DNA from: an uncultured Halieaceae bacterium
GTDB taxonomy: Bacteria > Pseudomonadota > Gammaproteobacteria > Pseudomonadales > Halieaceae
NCBI GenBank assembly: GCA_913063005.1
Contig: CAJXZI010000016.1
Span: 1-16,932, forward strand
DNA length: 16,932 nt
Direction: 5' to 3'
Below are positions 7,144-15,406 of the stretch, piece after piece (the stretch's first letter is position 1; each line of letters opens with the position of its first letter). The translations under genes and the position numbers were made by a program. The notes under the pieces are model-generated. The model was not told where the DNA came from. It saw only the letters and a program-made list of their open reading frames with translations, and ran no database searches.

Positions 7144-8232
7144 ATGAACTTTACGTTCACTCAGGATCAGCTCGACTTCCAAGAAGCGATTGCCAGCATG
7201 CTGAAAAGCGAGGTGACCGCGGACACGATTCGTGCGCGTTGGTCAGCCGAGGCTGGTTTAGATGATGCGTTTTTGGCACAAGCGCATGAACTTGGCCTCA
7301 ATTCGATGTTGGTGCCAGAGGCGCTGGGTGGTCTCGGTCTGCAAGCGACCGACTTCATTCTCTTGGCCGAGGCCTGTGGCGAGGTGGCTTTACCGGAACC
7401 CGTTGTTGAATCAGTCATGGTATCCACACCACTGTTGGTCGATATTCTCGATCAGGGGTTGGGCAATGCGGATGTGCAGCGCGTTATTGATGCGGTGCTC
7501 GCAGGCGAGGCGAGAGTGGCTGTAGGGCACTCAATCAATCCCTGTATTAACTATGCAGACAGCGCTGATTGGTTTCTGCTTGCAGATGGCAACAGCGTCT
7601 ATCTCGTTCCGCGCGATGCCGTTACCTTAGATGCGAAGAAAAGCGTCGATCCGTCCCGCCGGCTATTCACTGTCTCATTCAACCCAGACAGCCAATTCCT
7701 CGTCGCGGATGGCGACGCAGGTGCAAGCCTGCAGCGAGCGACACTCAATCGTGGTGCGCTTGCGACTGCGGCACAGCTTGTCGGGCTGTCGAAAGGCATG
7801 ATCGCGCAAAGCGTTCAATACAGCAGCGATCGCGAGCAGTTTGGTAAAGCCATCGGCGCTAATCAGGCGGTAAAACATCTGCTCGCCGATGTTGCTGTGC
7901 AGCTTGAGTACGCCAAGCCTGTGACATACCGCGCTGCCTACACGGTGGGTGTATCGCCCACACGTGCTGATTTCGCGGTTTCGCACGCAAAGTCGGCGGC
8001 CGCCCGAACAGCACTGATGGCCTCTCGTAACTGCATTCAGGTGCACGGCGCCATGGGCTACACCTGGGAGTGCGATGTGCAAATTTGGGCGAAACGGGCC
8101 TGGGCGCTTGCCAGAGAGTGGGGCGACGAAGGGTTCCACAACAATCGTATTCACGAGTGGTTACTGCGCAAAAACGCGCTGCTAGGACCAGAATTTACCT
8201 TTGGTCGTGGCTCACTTACCGACGTTGCGTAA
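7144..8232 (+). CDS. fadE32: FadE32-type acyl-CoA dehydrogenase, non-catalytic (beta) subunit
   Basis: This 362-residue acyl-CoA-dehydrogenase-fold protein starts with the family pattern MNFTFTQDQLDFQ. Fold landmarks are DREQFGKAIG (229-238) and CIQVHGAMGYTWE (297-309). The segment that carries FERG in the alpha subunit reads LNRGA (201-205) here, so the base glutamate is missing. The N-terminal and middle domains are also shortened, as in the beta halves of heteromeric steroid acyl-CoA dehydrogenases. It therefore probably pairs with the adjacent FadE31-type gene in an alpha2beta2 flavoenzyme acting on the opened C/D-ring acyl-CoA. FadE32 versus FadE33 cannot be separated by eye; the symbol is the best guess. 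Confidence 0.78.
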   Translation: MNFTFTQDQLDFQEAIASMLKSEVTADTIRARWSAEAGLDDAFLAQAHELGLNSMLVPEALGGLGLQATDFILLAEACGEVALPEPVVESVMVSTPLLVDILDQGLGNADVQRVIDAVLAGEARVAVGHSINPCINYADSADWFLLADGNSVYLVPRDAVTLDAKKSVDPSRRLFTVSFNPDSQFLVADGDAGASLQRATLNRGALATAAQLVGLSKGMIAQSVQYSSDREQFGKAIGANQAVKHLLADVAVQLEYAKPVTYRAAYTVGVSPTRADFAVSHAKSAAARTALMASRNCIQVHGAMGYTWECDVQIWAKRAWALAREWGDEGFHNNRIHEWLLRKNALLGPEFTFGRGSLTDVA

Positions 8233-8267
8233 GTAAACGCAGCTTTACACCAAAAAACGTTTTAAAC

Positions 8268-8271
8268 GGAG
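8268..8271 (+). promoter_or_regulatory. Shine-Dalgarno deciding the fadA6 start
   Basis: GGAG at 8268-8271 is one base from ATG 8273, too close to work, but 7 bases from the in-frame ATG 8279. The second ATG is therefore the likelier start. Confidence 0.65.
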
Positions 8272-8278
8272 AATGAGT

Positions 8279-9436
8279 ATGGGACAGCGCGCAGAGGCCT
8301 ATATCGTTGACGCCATCAGAAGCCCCACAGGCAAGCGACGCGGTTCGCTTGCAACCGTACACGGTGCGGATTTAGGCGGCTTCATCCTAAAAGCGCTCGT
8401 TGAGCGGCATGATATTCCAGATGATGAGTACGACGATGTCGTGTTTGGTTGTCTGGACACTATCGGTCCACTGGCGGGTGATATTGCACGCACCTGCTGG
8501 TTGGCGGCAGGCCTAAGTGACGTTGTACCGGGAACGACCGTTGATCGTCAGTGTGGCTCCTCGCAACAGGCGGTCCACTTCGCAGCGCAGGCGGTCATGT
8601 CGGGCACGATGGATGTTGTGGTTGCGGGCGGTGTGCAGACCATGTCGTCTATCCCTATCTCTGCCGCTATGTATGCCGGACAGCCCTATGGTTTTGACAG
8701 CCCCTTTACCGGCAGTGAAGGCTGGGTTGCGCGATACGGTACCCAGGAGGTTTCGCAGTTTAAGTCAGCACAGATGATTGCCGATAAGTGGGAGATTTCG
8801 CGAGAGGAGATGGAAGCGTTCTCTCTCGAATCGCATCGGCGCGCACGTGCCGCGACTGACGCGGGCTATTTTGAGCGAGAAATTATCCCGTTTGAAGGAC
8901 TAGGATTCGACGAGACGATCCGCAATACCTCGATGGAAGCGATGGCGGGTTTGGAGCCACTGGCGCCTGGTGGGACGATTACCGCTGCGGTTTCGAGCCA
9001 AACCTGTGATGGTTCATCAGCAGTGCTCATTGTCTCGGAGGAGGCGCTAAAGCGTTACAACCTGACGCCACGTGCTCGTATTGCCCACATGTCAGTGCGC
9101 GCCGATGACCCTATTTGGATGCTGACGGCGCCCATTCCCGCGACAACCCACGCAATGAAGAAGTCAGGGTTTTCACTCAACGATATTGACCTTGTGGAAA
9201 TCAACGAAGCCTTTGCCTCTGTGCCCATGGCGTGGCTTAAGGATCACGACTATCCGCACGAGCAAACCAACGTTAATGGGGGCGCGATCGCGCTCGGCCA
9301 TCCGCTGGGATCAACCGGGACTAAATTGATGACAACCTTGCTCCACGAGATGGAGCGTCGAGAGGTTCGCTACGGTCTGCAAACAATGTGCGAAGGCGGT
9401 GGTCAGGCGAATGTGACCATTCTCGAACGTTTGTAA
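8279..9436 (+). CDS. fadA6: FadA6-type thiolase of the HIP pathway
   Basis: This is a 385-residue thiolase when read from ATG 8279, chosen by ribosome-site spacing; ATG 8273 would add two residues. The nucleophilic cysteine is C92 in TVDRQCGSSQQA. The NEAF motif (EINEAFA), the catalytic His in GGAIALGHPLGSTG and the second Cys in MCEGGGQAN are all present. Runs such as GLSDVVPGTTVDRQCGSSQQ and IPISAAM match what I recall of mycobacterial FadA6 closely, more than FadA5. Known context: FadA6 belongs to the KstR2 regulon with ipdAB, fadE30 and fadD3 and releases acetyl-CoA during C/D-ring breakdown. It sits 46 bp after fadE32-like and 24 bp before the SDR. A second, different thiolase lies near the right edge. 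Confidence 0.88.
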   Translation: MGQRAEAYIVDAIRSPTGKRRGSLATVHGADLGGFILKALVERHDIPDDEYDDVVFGCLDTIGPLAGDIARTCWLAAGLSDVVPGTTVDRQCGSSQQAVHFAAQAVMSGTMDVVVAGGVQTMSSIPISAAMYAGQPYGFDSPFTGSEGWVARYGTQEVSQFKSAQMIADKWEISREEMEAFSLESHRRARAATDAGYFEREIIPFEGLGFDETIRNTSMEAMAGLEPLAPGGTITAAVSSQTCDGSSAVLIVSEEALKRYNLTPRARIAHMSVRADDPIWMLTAPIPATTHAMKKSGFSLNDIDLVEINEAFASVPMAWLKDHDYPHEQTNVNGGAIALGHPLGSTGTKLMTTLLHEMERREVRYGLQTMCEGGGQANVTILERL

Positions 9437-9460
9437 GGCGAGGCGCGATTAGGAGTTTTT

Positions 9461-10345
9461 ATGGGGATTTGTGATAAACGCGTGGTGATTGTCACGGGCG
9501 CTGGCGGCGGTTTGGGTGCAGCGCACGCGCGAGTATTGGCTAGCGAAGGGGCGGCTGTACTCGTCAACGATATTAATACGGATGCGGCACAAGCGGTGGT
9601 AGATGACATTCTTGCCGCCGGTGGCCGGGCGGTTGTGAACCAGTCGGACATCACTAACTACGAAAGCAGTGGTGAAGCTGTCGCGCAAGCGATCGAGACA
9701 TTTGGTGATCTGACCGGTGTGGTCAACAACGCGGGCAATAACCGCGATCGCATGTTTGCGTCACTGTCCGAGGCCGATTGGGATCAAGTGATCGCCGTTC
9801 ACCTAAAAGGACATTTTTGCATTGCTTCCCATGCTGTCCAGTACTGGCGCCATCAGTCAAAACTGGGGAATGCCGTATCGGGTCGAATCATCAATACAAC
9901 GTCTGGCGCAGGGCTACAGGGGTCTATCGGTCAGTCTAACTATGCAGCTGCTAAAGCAGGTATTGCCGCGTTGACCCTGAACCAAGCCGCAGAGCTTGGG
10001 CGTTACGGCATTACCGCGAACGCCATTTGCCCAGTTGCACGAACCGGAATGACGACGGCTGTCGCGGCAATGGCTGAGCGAATGGCGGTACCCGAGGACG
10101 GGTCTTTTGATCACTTTGCCCCAGAGAACGTGTCATCGGTTGTGACGTGGCTTTGCTCTGAGGCATCCAGCCATGTTACGGGTCAAGTCATCGAGGCGGA
10201 GGGCGGTCGTATCGCTATCGCTGATGGCTGGCGAAGCACAACGGGCGTTGATAAAGGTGCGCGCTGGGAACCTGCAGAGGTTGGCGCGGCGCTTGAAGAG
10301 GCAATGTCTACAGCTGTACCTGCGCAGCAGGTTTGGGGAAGCTAG
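9461..10345 (+). CDS. SDR oxidoreductase, hydroxyacyl-CoA-dehydrogenase type (HIP cluster)
   Basis: This 294-residue short-chain dehydrogenase has a complete site: TGAGGGLG (12-19), NNAG (89-92), S148, Y161 and K165. D37 at the end of beta-2 predicts NAD(H) preference. The MGICDKRVVIVTGAGGGLG opening and the long C-terminus are typical of the subgroup related to the dehydrogenase domain of multifunctional enzyme type 2; a similar ~300-residue SDR (Rv3548c) is encoded near ipdAB in M. tuberculosis. Its exact step is not known from sequence; oxidation of a beta-hydroxyacyl-CoA after hydration, just before FadA6-type thiolysis, is the plausible role. ATG 9461 follows TAGGAG. The stop at 10345 overlaps the ribosome binding site of the next gene. 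Confidence 0.85.
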   Translation: MGICDKRVVIVTGAGGGLGAAHARVLASEGAAVLVNDINTDAAQAVVDDILAAGGRAVVNQSDITNYESSGEAVAQAIETFGDLTGVVNNAGNNRDRMFASLSEADWDQVIAVHLKGHFCIASHAVQYWRHQSKLGNAVSGRIINTTSGAGLQGSIGQSNYAAAKAGIAALTLNQAAELGRYGITANAICPVARTGMTTAVAAMAERMAVPEDGSFDHFAPENVSSVVTWLCSEASSHVTGQVIEAEGGRIAIADGWRSTTGVDKGARWEPAEVGAALEEAMSTAVPAQQVWGS

Positions 10346-10348
10346 GAG
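10344..10348 (+). promoter_or_regulatory. Shine-Dalgarno selecting a TTG start
   Basis: AGGAG overlaps the SDR stop codon (TAG 10343-10345) and lies 5 bases before TTG 10354. No in-frame ATG or GTG is available at the expected N-terminus, so this site decides the start. Confidence 0.75.
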
Positions 10349-10353
10349 CTGTT

Positions 10354-11493
10354 TTGAAGTTTGCGTTCACCGATGAGCAGCGAATGCTCAGAGACACCAG
10401 TCAGGCCTTCCTAGCAGCCGAGTCCAGCTCAGCTGCGGTTCGCACAGCGTCTACCTCTGAACAGACCTATGATCCGGAGCTCTGGCAAAAGATTTGCGAA
10501 GACATGTACTGGCAGGGGATCCTCGTACCAGAGTCTTGTGATGGCTTGGGGCTAGGCTGGGTTGAGCTAGCGATTGTTCTTGAGGCCGCTGGCGAGAGAC
10601 TATTAACGGCCCCTTTATTTGCCGTGGCTCAGAGCACCGTTGCGCTCAAGTTGTGTCCCCAGACGGATATAAGAGATGCACTGTTGTCGGCGATTGTTGG
10701 TGGCGATGTGATTAGTTTGGCTATGAGCGATCAGCGCAGCGGTTGGTCGTCTTGCGGCGTAACGGCAAACGATAGAAGTAATACAACGCTGCTGTCGGGA
10801 ACAGCACGATTCGTACCCTTTGGTGCTGCCGCTTCTAAATTCTTGGTGGTTGCAGCCGATGCGTCGGGCTCACAATCCGTTTGGGTGATAGACGCAGCGC
10901 AGGAAGGGGTTGTTACCGAGCACACACCCACGATGGACCAGACGCGCGCTATGGCTACTGTCTCTTTGGAGAATGTGGCGGTAAGTGTCGATCAGCTTCT
11001 TGCTGATGACGCCGCGAGTCTTGTTGATAAGACGCTCGCGTTGAGTCGGATTTTAGTGGTTGCAGATCAGGTCGGCGTTGCCCAAGCGAGTCTGGATATC
11101 AGCGTTGACTACACGAAAGAGCGATCGCAATTTGATCGAACAATTGCATCCTTTCAGGCGATCAAGCACAAAGCGGCAGACATGATGCTTAAGGCAGAGT
11201 CGGCGCGCTCACTCCTTTATTACGCAGCCTGTATTGCCGACGCGTGGTTTGCTGGTGAGGCTGACGATGCGGCGCTTGAAGAAGCAGCCTGCATGGCCAG
11301 CGCCTGTGCCAGCGAAGCGGCATTTTTCAACGCAGGTTCGGGCATTCAAATGCACGGCGGCGTGGGCATCACTGAAGAGTATGACATTCAACTGTATTTC
11401 AAGCGTGCACGCGCTACCGAGAGTTTCTTGGGCAGACCCGCCGAGATGCGCGAAGCGCTCGCGTGTCAGCTACTTGACGGAGGTGCGTCATGA
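10354..11493 (+). CDS. Acyl-CoA dehydrogenase beta-type subunit, partner of FadE30
   Basis: This is a 379-residue acyl-CoA-dehydrogenase-fold protein read from TTG 10354, which gives the classic opening MKFAFTDEQRMLRD and has AGGAG at the right distance. An earlier TTG at 10333 lies inside the SDR gene and adds an unlikely leader. Landmarks are ERSQFDRTI (256-264) and IQMHGGVGITEEYDIQLYFK (331-350). The FERG segment of catalytic subunits reads LALSRI (228-233), so the base glutamate is absent. Its stop overlaps the next ATG by four bases (ATGA), implying translational coupling to the FadE30-type gene and a heteromeric enzyme. It resembles FadE32/FadE33-type proteins, but I do not assign an ortholog. 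Confidence 0.82.
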   Translation: MKFAFTDEQRMLRDTSQAFLAAESSSAAVRTASTSEQTYDPELWQKICEDMYWQGILVPESCDGLGLGWVELAIVLEAAGERLLTAPLFAVAQSTVALKLCPQTDIRDALLSAIVGGDVISLAMSDQRSGWSSCGVTANDRSNTTLLSGTARFVPFGAAASKFLVVAADASGSQSVWVIDAAQEGVVTEHTPTMDQTRAMATVSLENVAVSVDQLLADDAASLVDKTLALSRILVVADQVGVAQASLDISVDYTKERSQFDRTIASFQAIKHKAADMMLKAESARSLLYYAACIADAWFAGEADDAALEEAACMASACASEAAFFNAGSGIQMHGGVGITEEYDIQLYFKRARATESFLGRPAEMREALACQLLDGGAS

Positions 11494-12686
11494 AACTGAG
11501 TTTTACGGCCGCTGACGAGCAATTTCGAGAGGAAGTCGCCGATTGGTTGAACGACAACCTGCAAGGTGAGTTTGCCAAGGTTCGCTATCGCGGAGGGCCG
11601 GGTGATGAGCACCACTTTGTGGATGAACGCAAAGCATGGGAGCGCAAACTCGCTGAGGGTCGTTGGACGTGCATTGGTTGGCCCGAGGAGTGGGGTGGCC
11701 GAGCGGCCTCGATCGAGCAGCAGGTTATCTTCCATGAGGAATATGCGAGGGCCGGTGGTCCCGGACGCATGGGGCATATTGGCGATACGCTGACAGGCCC
11801 GACGCTATTGGCCTTTGGTAGCGAAGCGCAAAAGGCAAAGTATTTGCCCCCCATTCGAAACGGTGAGGCTTTCTGGAGTCAGGGGTATTCAGAACCCGGT
11901 GCGGGCTCCGACCTTGCGGCGATACGCACGCGTGCTGTCTTTGATGAGGCCACAGGCCAGTGGCAGATTACGGGACAGAAGGTATGGACCTCTCTCGCAC
12001 ACGAGTCTGACTATGTCTTTGTGCTTGCTCGTATCGATAGAGAGAGCAAACGCCATCATGGCCTTGGCTTCTTTTTGGTGGCGCTCGATCAGCCGGGTGT
12101 CACGATTAGGCCGATTACCCAGCTAACGGGCACCGCAGAGTTTAACGAAGTCTATTTCGACGACGCAGTTTGCAGCGCTGACGATATTGTCGGTGCCCCC
12201 GGTGATGGCTGGAAGGTGGCGATGGGCTTGCTTGGCTTTGAGCGAGGCGTTTCAACGCTAGGGCAGCAAATGCTTTTTCAAACCGAGCTTGATGAGATTG
12301 TCCGTATTGCAAAGGGCAATGGTGCATCAAGGGATCCCGATATCCGCCAGCGCATTGCTGAGGCGCATATCGGACTGCGAACCATGCGCTACAACAGTAT
12401 GCGTATGTTGTCTGGCGGTGAGGACGGTAGCCTGAGCCGCGAAGCGATGATTTATAAATTGTACTGGTCGAGCTGGCACCGAAACCTAGGCAAGCTTGCG
12501 ATGGATGTGTTGGGACCTGAGGCAGAGCTCGTCGAGGAAGGCCCGTACGAATTGAACAAACTCCAGTCGCTGTTTTTGTTTACGCGGGCGGACACAATTT
12601 ATGGTGGCACGAACCAGATCCAGCGTAACCTGATTGCAGAGCGGGCATTGGGTATGCCAAAGGAGCCGAGGGGCTCGGCAAAATAA
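11490..12686 (+). CDS. fadE30: FadE30-type acyl-CoA dehydrogenase, catalytic subunit
   Basis: This 398-residue acyl-CoA dehydrogenase matches recalled mycobacterial FadE30 in long stretches: GWPEEWGGR (63-71), FWSQGYSEPGAGSDLAAIRT (128-147), KVWTSLAH (164-171), TGTAEFNEVYFDDA (213-226), GFERGVSTLGQQ with candidate base E251 (249-260), and the C-terminal RADTIYGGTNQIQRN. Known role: dehydrogenation of the HIP-derived acyl-CoA early in C/D-ring breakdown. The start overlaps the stop of the beta-type gene by four bases, and ipdF follows 15 bp after its stop. FadE30 and IpdF are also neighbours in M. tuberculosis (Rv3560c, Rv3559c). A helper beta subunit coupled to FadE30 is not the mycobacterial arrangement. 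Confidence 0.9.
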   Translation: MKLSFTAADEQFREEVADWLNDNLQGEFAKVRYRGGPGDEHHFVDERKAWERKLAEGRWTCIGWPEEWGGRAASIEQQVIFHEEYARAGGPGRMGHIGDTLTGPTLLAFGSEAQKAKYLPPIRNGEAFWSQGYSEPGAGSDLAAIRTRAVFDEATGQWQITGQKVWTSLAHESDYVFVLARIDRESKRHHGLGFFLVALDQPGVTIRPITQLTGTAEFNEVYFDDAVCSADDIVGAPGDGWKVAMGLLGFERGVSTLGQQMLFQTELDEIVRIAKGNGASRDPDIRQRIAEAHIGLRTMRYNSMRMLSGGEDGSLSREAMIYKLYWSSWHRNLGKLAMDVLGPEAELVEEGPYELNKLQSLFLFTRADTIYGGTNQIQRNLIAERALGMPKEPRGSAK

Positions 12687-12701
12687 TGTGGGGACTATCC
12701 G

Positions 12702-13490
12702 ATGAGTAAAACGATTCCAGCTTATGTGGAAGGACACAATCTCCTGGCGGGTAAGTCAGTTCTTATCACGGCTGCGGCCGGTGCCGGTATTGGGTTCTCT
12801 GCCGCAACACGCGCGGTCGAGGAAGGCGCTCGCGCCGTCGTCATAAGCGATGTGCACGAGGGGCGCCTAGCGCAAGCAAGGGAGACACTGGATGCGATCT
12901 CCCCCGACTGCTCGGTGAGTGCACAACTCTGCGACGTCACTGACGAGTCCCAAGTGCAAGCACTGGTAGCCTTCGCTGAGTCAGAGATGAGCGGTGTTGA
13001 CGTGCTGATTAACAACGCCGGCCTGGGAGGTTCTAAGCGCTTAGTTGATATGACTGACGAGGAGTGGTCTCGGGTTTTGGATATTACGCTGACCGGTACC
13101 ATGCGCATGACACGAGCCATGCTTCGCGAGATGGAGCCTCGAGGTAAAGGGGTCATCGTAAACAATGCCTCTGTGCTTGGCTGGCGTGCACAGGAAGAGC
13201 AGTGTCATTATGCGGCGGCAAAGGCGGGTGTTATGGCGTTGACGCGCTGTTCTGCCATGGAGGTGGCTCAATCAGGTATTCGGATTAACGCGGTATCGCC
13301 AAGCATTGCTATGCATGACTTTTTGAGAAAAACATCAACGCCCGAGCTGCTCGAGCGCTTAGCGTCTCGAGAGGCGTTTGGACGCGCTGCTGAGGTTTGG
13401 GAAGTAGCGAACGTTATGATGTTTTTGGCTTCGGACTACTCGAGCTACATGACGGGGGAGGTGGTCTCTGTATCCAGTCAGCACGCCTAA
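12702..13490 (+). CDS. ipdF: IpdF, 5-hydroxy-HIP-CoA oxidoreductase (SDR)
   Basis: This 262-residue SDR has the same length as mycobacterial IpdF and matches its distinctive signature. The cofactor loop reads TAAAGAGIG (23-31) in place of TGxxxGIG. NNAGLGG is at 104-110, VIVNNASVLGWRAQ (151-164) contains S157, and Y170 and K174 complete the active site. MALTRCSAMEVAQSGIRINA and FLASDYSSYMTGEVVSVSSQ are also IpdF-like. Known role: oxidation of the 5-hydroxyl of the HIP-CoA intermediate to the ketone, which prepares the bicycle for ring opening. ATG 12702 follows GGGGA. It is the last gene of the plus-strand block that starts at ipdA. Confidence 0.92.
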   Translation: MSKTIPAYVEGHNLLAGKSVLITAAAGAGIGFSAATRAVEEGARAVVISDVHEGRLAQARETLDAISPDCSVSAQLCDVTDESQVQALVAFAESEMSGVDVLINNAGLGGSKRLVDMTDEEWSRVLDITLTGTMRMTRAMLREMEPRGKGVIVNNASVLGWRAQEEQCHYAAAKAGVMALTRCSAMEVAQSGIRINAVSPSIAMHDFLRKTSTPELLERLASREAFGRAAEVWEVANVMMFLASDYSSYMTGEVVSVSSQHA

Positions 13491-13697
13491 CGCTTGCTCA
13501 GGGTGCTGGTAAACGTCAATTAGCGAGAAGAGATAAAGGCCACAAGAGAAATAACAGGCCACGGATGTAGGTTGCGACCATAACCAAGCAACGATCAATA
13601 TGTACCAAAAGCGTTACACACAAAATAAACAAACGTTGGGCCAGACGAGAGTGTGTGTTGAATAGTAGGGCTGAGAGAGTCTTAGAGGGTAGATGAG
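13491..13697 (+). promoter_or_regulatory. 207 bp gap, likely start of a second plus-strand unit
   Basis: This is the only gap over 60 bp in the plus-strand series after ipdA. No ORF and no clear terminator (no stem followed by a T-run) is visible. Weak promoter-like hexamers TTGCGA (13572-13577) and CAATAT (13596-13601) lie 18 bp apart. Short inverted repeats are present: GTTGC/GCAAC (13571-13575 and 13588-13592) overlap the putative -35, and ACACACA/TGTGTGT (13616-13622 and 13652-13658) lie in the leader. AGAGGG (13684-13689) is the ribosome site for the flavoprotein. All promoter calls are low confidence. Confidence 0.35.
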
Positions 13698-15398
13698 ATG
13701 AGTGAGATGAATTGGGATCGAGAAGTCGACGTGCTCGTGGTGGGTACCGGTAACGGTGGACTCACAGCGGCAGTGTGTAACTGGGAGATGGGTACCAAGA
13801 ACGTTTTGATCATCGAGAAACAAGACAAAGTCGGTGGCACCAGTGCGTCGTCTGGTGGCGGTATCTGGATCCCCAATAGCCACTACGCCAAGGAGGTAGG
13901 GGCCAAAGACAGTGTTGAGGATGCGAAGACCTACCTCATGAACACGCTGTTCGGAGAGGATGTGCCTGAGGAAATGATTGATATCTACCTCGAAAAAGCG
14001 CCGGAGATGCTCAAATTTCTCCACGACCGAACAGATGTCCGCTATGAATCCCTCGCTGAGTATCCCGACTACTACACGAACATGGAGGGCGCTCGTGAAG
14101 GCCATCGTTCCCTCGAGCCTTCACCCATTATGGCCTCTGAGCTCGGTGATAATTGGAAGAACATGACGTGGACGCACTTCATGATGCGCATGTTCAATCG
14201 CATCCACTTCACGCAAGTTGAAGCGCATTTACTGATGGTGCAGTTGCCCGGGTGGAAAAGGCTGCTGGCACGCCTCATGTGGGACTATATTCGCGATATC
14301 CCTTGGCGATTAAAGACACCGATCTCGCGTCGCTTGGCCTGTGGTTCAGCCGGTGTGGCACGGCTTTATTTATCGGTGTTGAAACGAGAAATCCCCTTGG
14401 AGTTCAACACGCAAATGGTCGAGTTGATCGCAGAAGGCGACTCCGTGTTGGGCGCCGTGATTGAATGCAACGGCCAGCGCCAGCGCGTGCGCGCGGCAAA
14501 AGGCGTGATCTTGGCGTCCGGTGGCTTCGAGAAAAATCAGACGCTTAGAGAGCAGTATCTTCCGGCACCAACGAATACGACTTGGTCGGCGGGTAATGCC
14601 GGTAACGAGGGCGACGCGCTGTTAGCTGGTCTCGAACTGGGTGCGAAAACACGCTTGATGAACGATGCCTGGTGGACGACCACGCTTTGCGTACCCGATG
14701 AACCCGCCCCACGGCTTGCAATTATGGAGAAGTCGTTCCCGGGATCCTGCGTGGTTAACCGCGATGGCAAACGGTTTGCCAACGAGTCGCAGAACTACAT
14801 GGCGTTCCAGAAGGACCTCTTTAAGACACACACAGAAGAGCATCCGAATGCGCCTGCCTGGCATGTGTTTGACGCCACATTCCGCGAGAACTTTATGGTG
14901 GGTCCGTTGATGACCAAAGCGATGAAGCCCGACTCGCAGATTCCCAAGAAGTGGTTCGAAGAGGGCTTTGTTGCTAAGGCAAACACGATTCGCGAGCTGG
15001 CCGATATGTTAGGCATCGACGCCGACGGCCTCGAGGAGACAATCGGTAAGATGAATCACTATGCAGAGACCGGCGTGGATGAAGATTTCGGTCGCGGTGA
15101 CTCGGCTTATGATCGTTACTATGCCGACCCTGCTATTAAGCCCAACCCCTGTTTGGCCCCTATTATCAAAGCGCCGTTTTACGCAATGCGTATCGAGGCG
15201 GGTGATTTTGGCACTCTAGGTGGCCTAGATACCGACACCTCAGCACGTGTTAAGAAAGCCTCAGGTGGCGTCTTTGAGGGGCTATTTGCGGTGGGTAATT
15301 GCTCTGCTGCCATCCTCCCGACTTACCCAGGGCCTGGCGCGACGCTGGGTCCCGCAATGACAATGGCCTATCAGGCCGCACGCCACATTAACGCCTAG
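13698..15398 (+). CDS. KstD-family FAD-dependent 3-ketosteroid dehydrogenase
   Basis: This is a 566-residue flavoprotein of the 3-ketosteroid dehydrogenase / fumarate-reductase-like family, the usual length for KstD. The N-terminal Rossmann motif GTGNGG (16-21) ends with E40, followed by KVGGTSASSGGGIWIPNS (about 44-61). A second FAD segment, ILASGGFEKN, is at about 273-282. The C-terminal active-site motif YPGPG has Y543 and G547, spaced like catalytic Tyr487 and Gly491 of Rhodococcus KstD1. Expected role: Delta1- or Delta4-desaturation of a 3-ketosteroid, needed before B-ring opening or, for bile acids, to set up dehydration. Delta1 versus Delta4-(5-alpha or 5-beta) cannot be decided by eye, so I give no symbol. 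ATG 13698 has AGAGGG 8 bases upstream; an earlier ATG at 13693 is out of frame. A BaiE-like gene follows 8 bp after its stop. Confidence 0.85.
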   Translation: MSEMNWDREVDVLVVGTGNGGLTAAVCNWEMGTKNVLIIEKQDKVGGTSASSGGGIWIPNSHYAKEVGAKDSVEDAKTYLMNTLFGEDVPEEMIDIYLEKAPEMLKFLHDRTDVRYESLAEYPDYYTNMEGAREGHRSLEPSPIMASELGDNWKNMTWTHFMMRMFNRIHFTQVEAHLLMVQLPGWKRLLARLMWDYIRDIPWRLKTPISRRLACGSAGVARLYLSVLKREIPLEFNTQMVELIAEGDSVLGAVIECNGQRQRVRAAKGVILASGGFEKNQTLREQYLPAPTNTTWSAGNAGNEGDALLAGLELGAKTRLMNDAWWTTTLCVPDEPAPRLAIMEKSFPGSCVVNRDGKRFANESQNYMAFQKDLFKTHTEEHPNAPAWHVFDATFRENFMVGPLMTKAMKPDSQIPKKWFEEGFVAKANTIRELADMLGIDADGLEETIGKMNHYAETGVDEDFGRGDSAYDRYYADPAIKPNPCLAPIIKAPFYAMRIEAGDFGTLGGLDTDTSARVKKASGGVFEGLFAVGNCSAAILPTYPGPGATLGPAMTMAYQAARHINA

Positions 15399-15406
15399 GA
15401 GTTGAT

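Noticed and set aside
7675..8154. Long minus-strand open frame opposite the FadE32-type gene
   Set aside because: The sense strand encodes a conserved acyl-CoA dehydrogenase with its own ribosome site; the antisense product is Cys/His/Arg-rich and resembles nothing known to me.
8273..8278. ATG 8273 as the fadA6 start
   Set aside because: It is only one base after GGAG; ATG 8279 has workable 7-base spacing. The difference is two residues.
13614..14105. Minus-strand open frame spanning the gap and the start of the flavoprotein gene
   Set aside because: It covers the FAD-binding coding region of the sense gene; no ribosome site or family similarity was seen.
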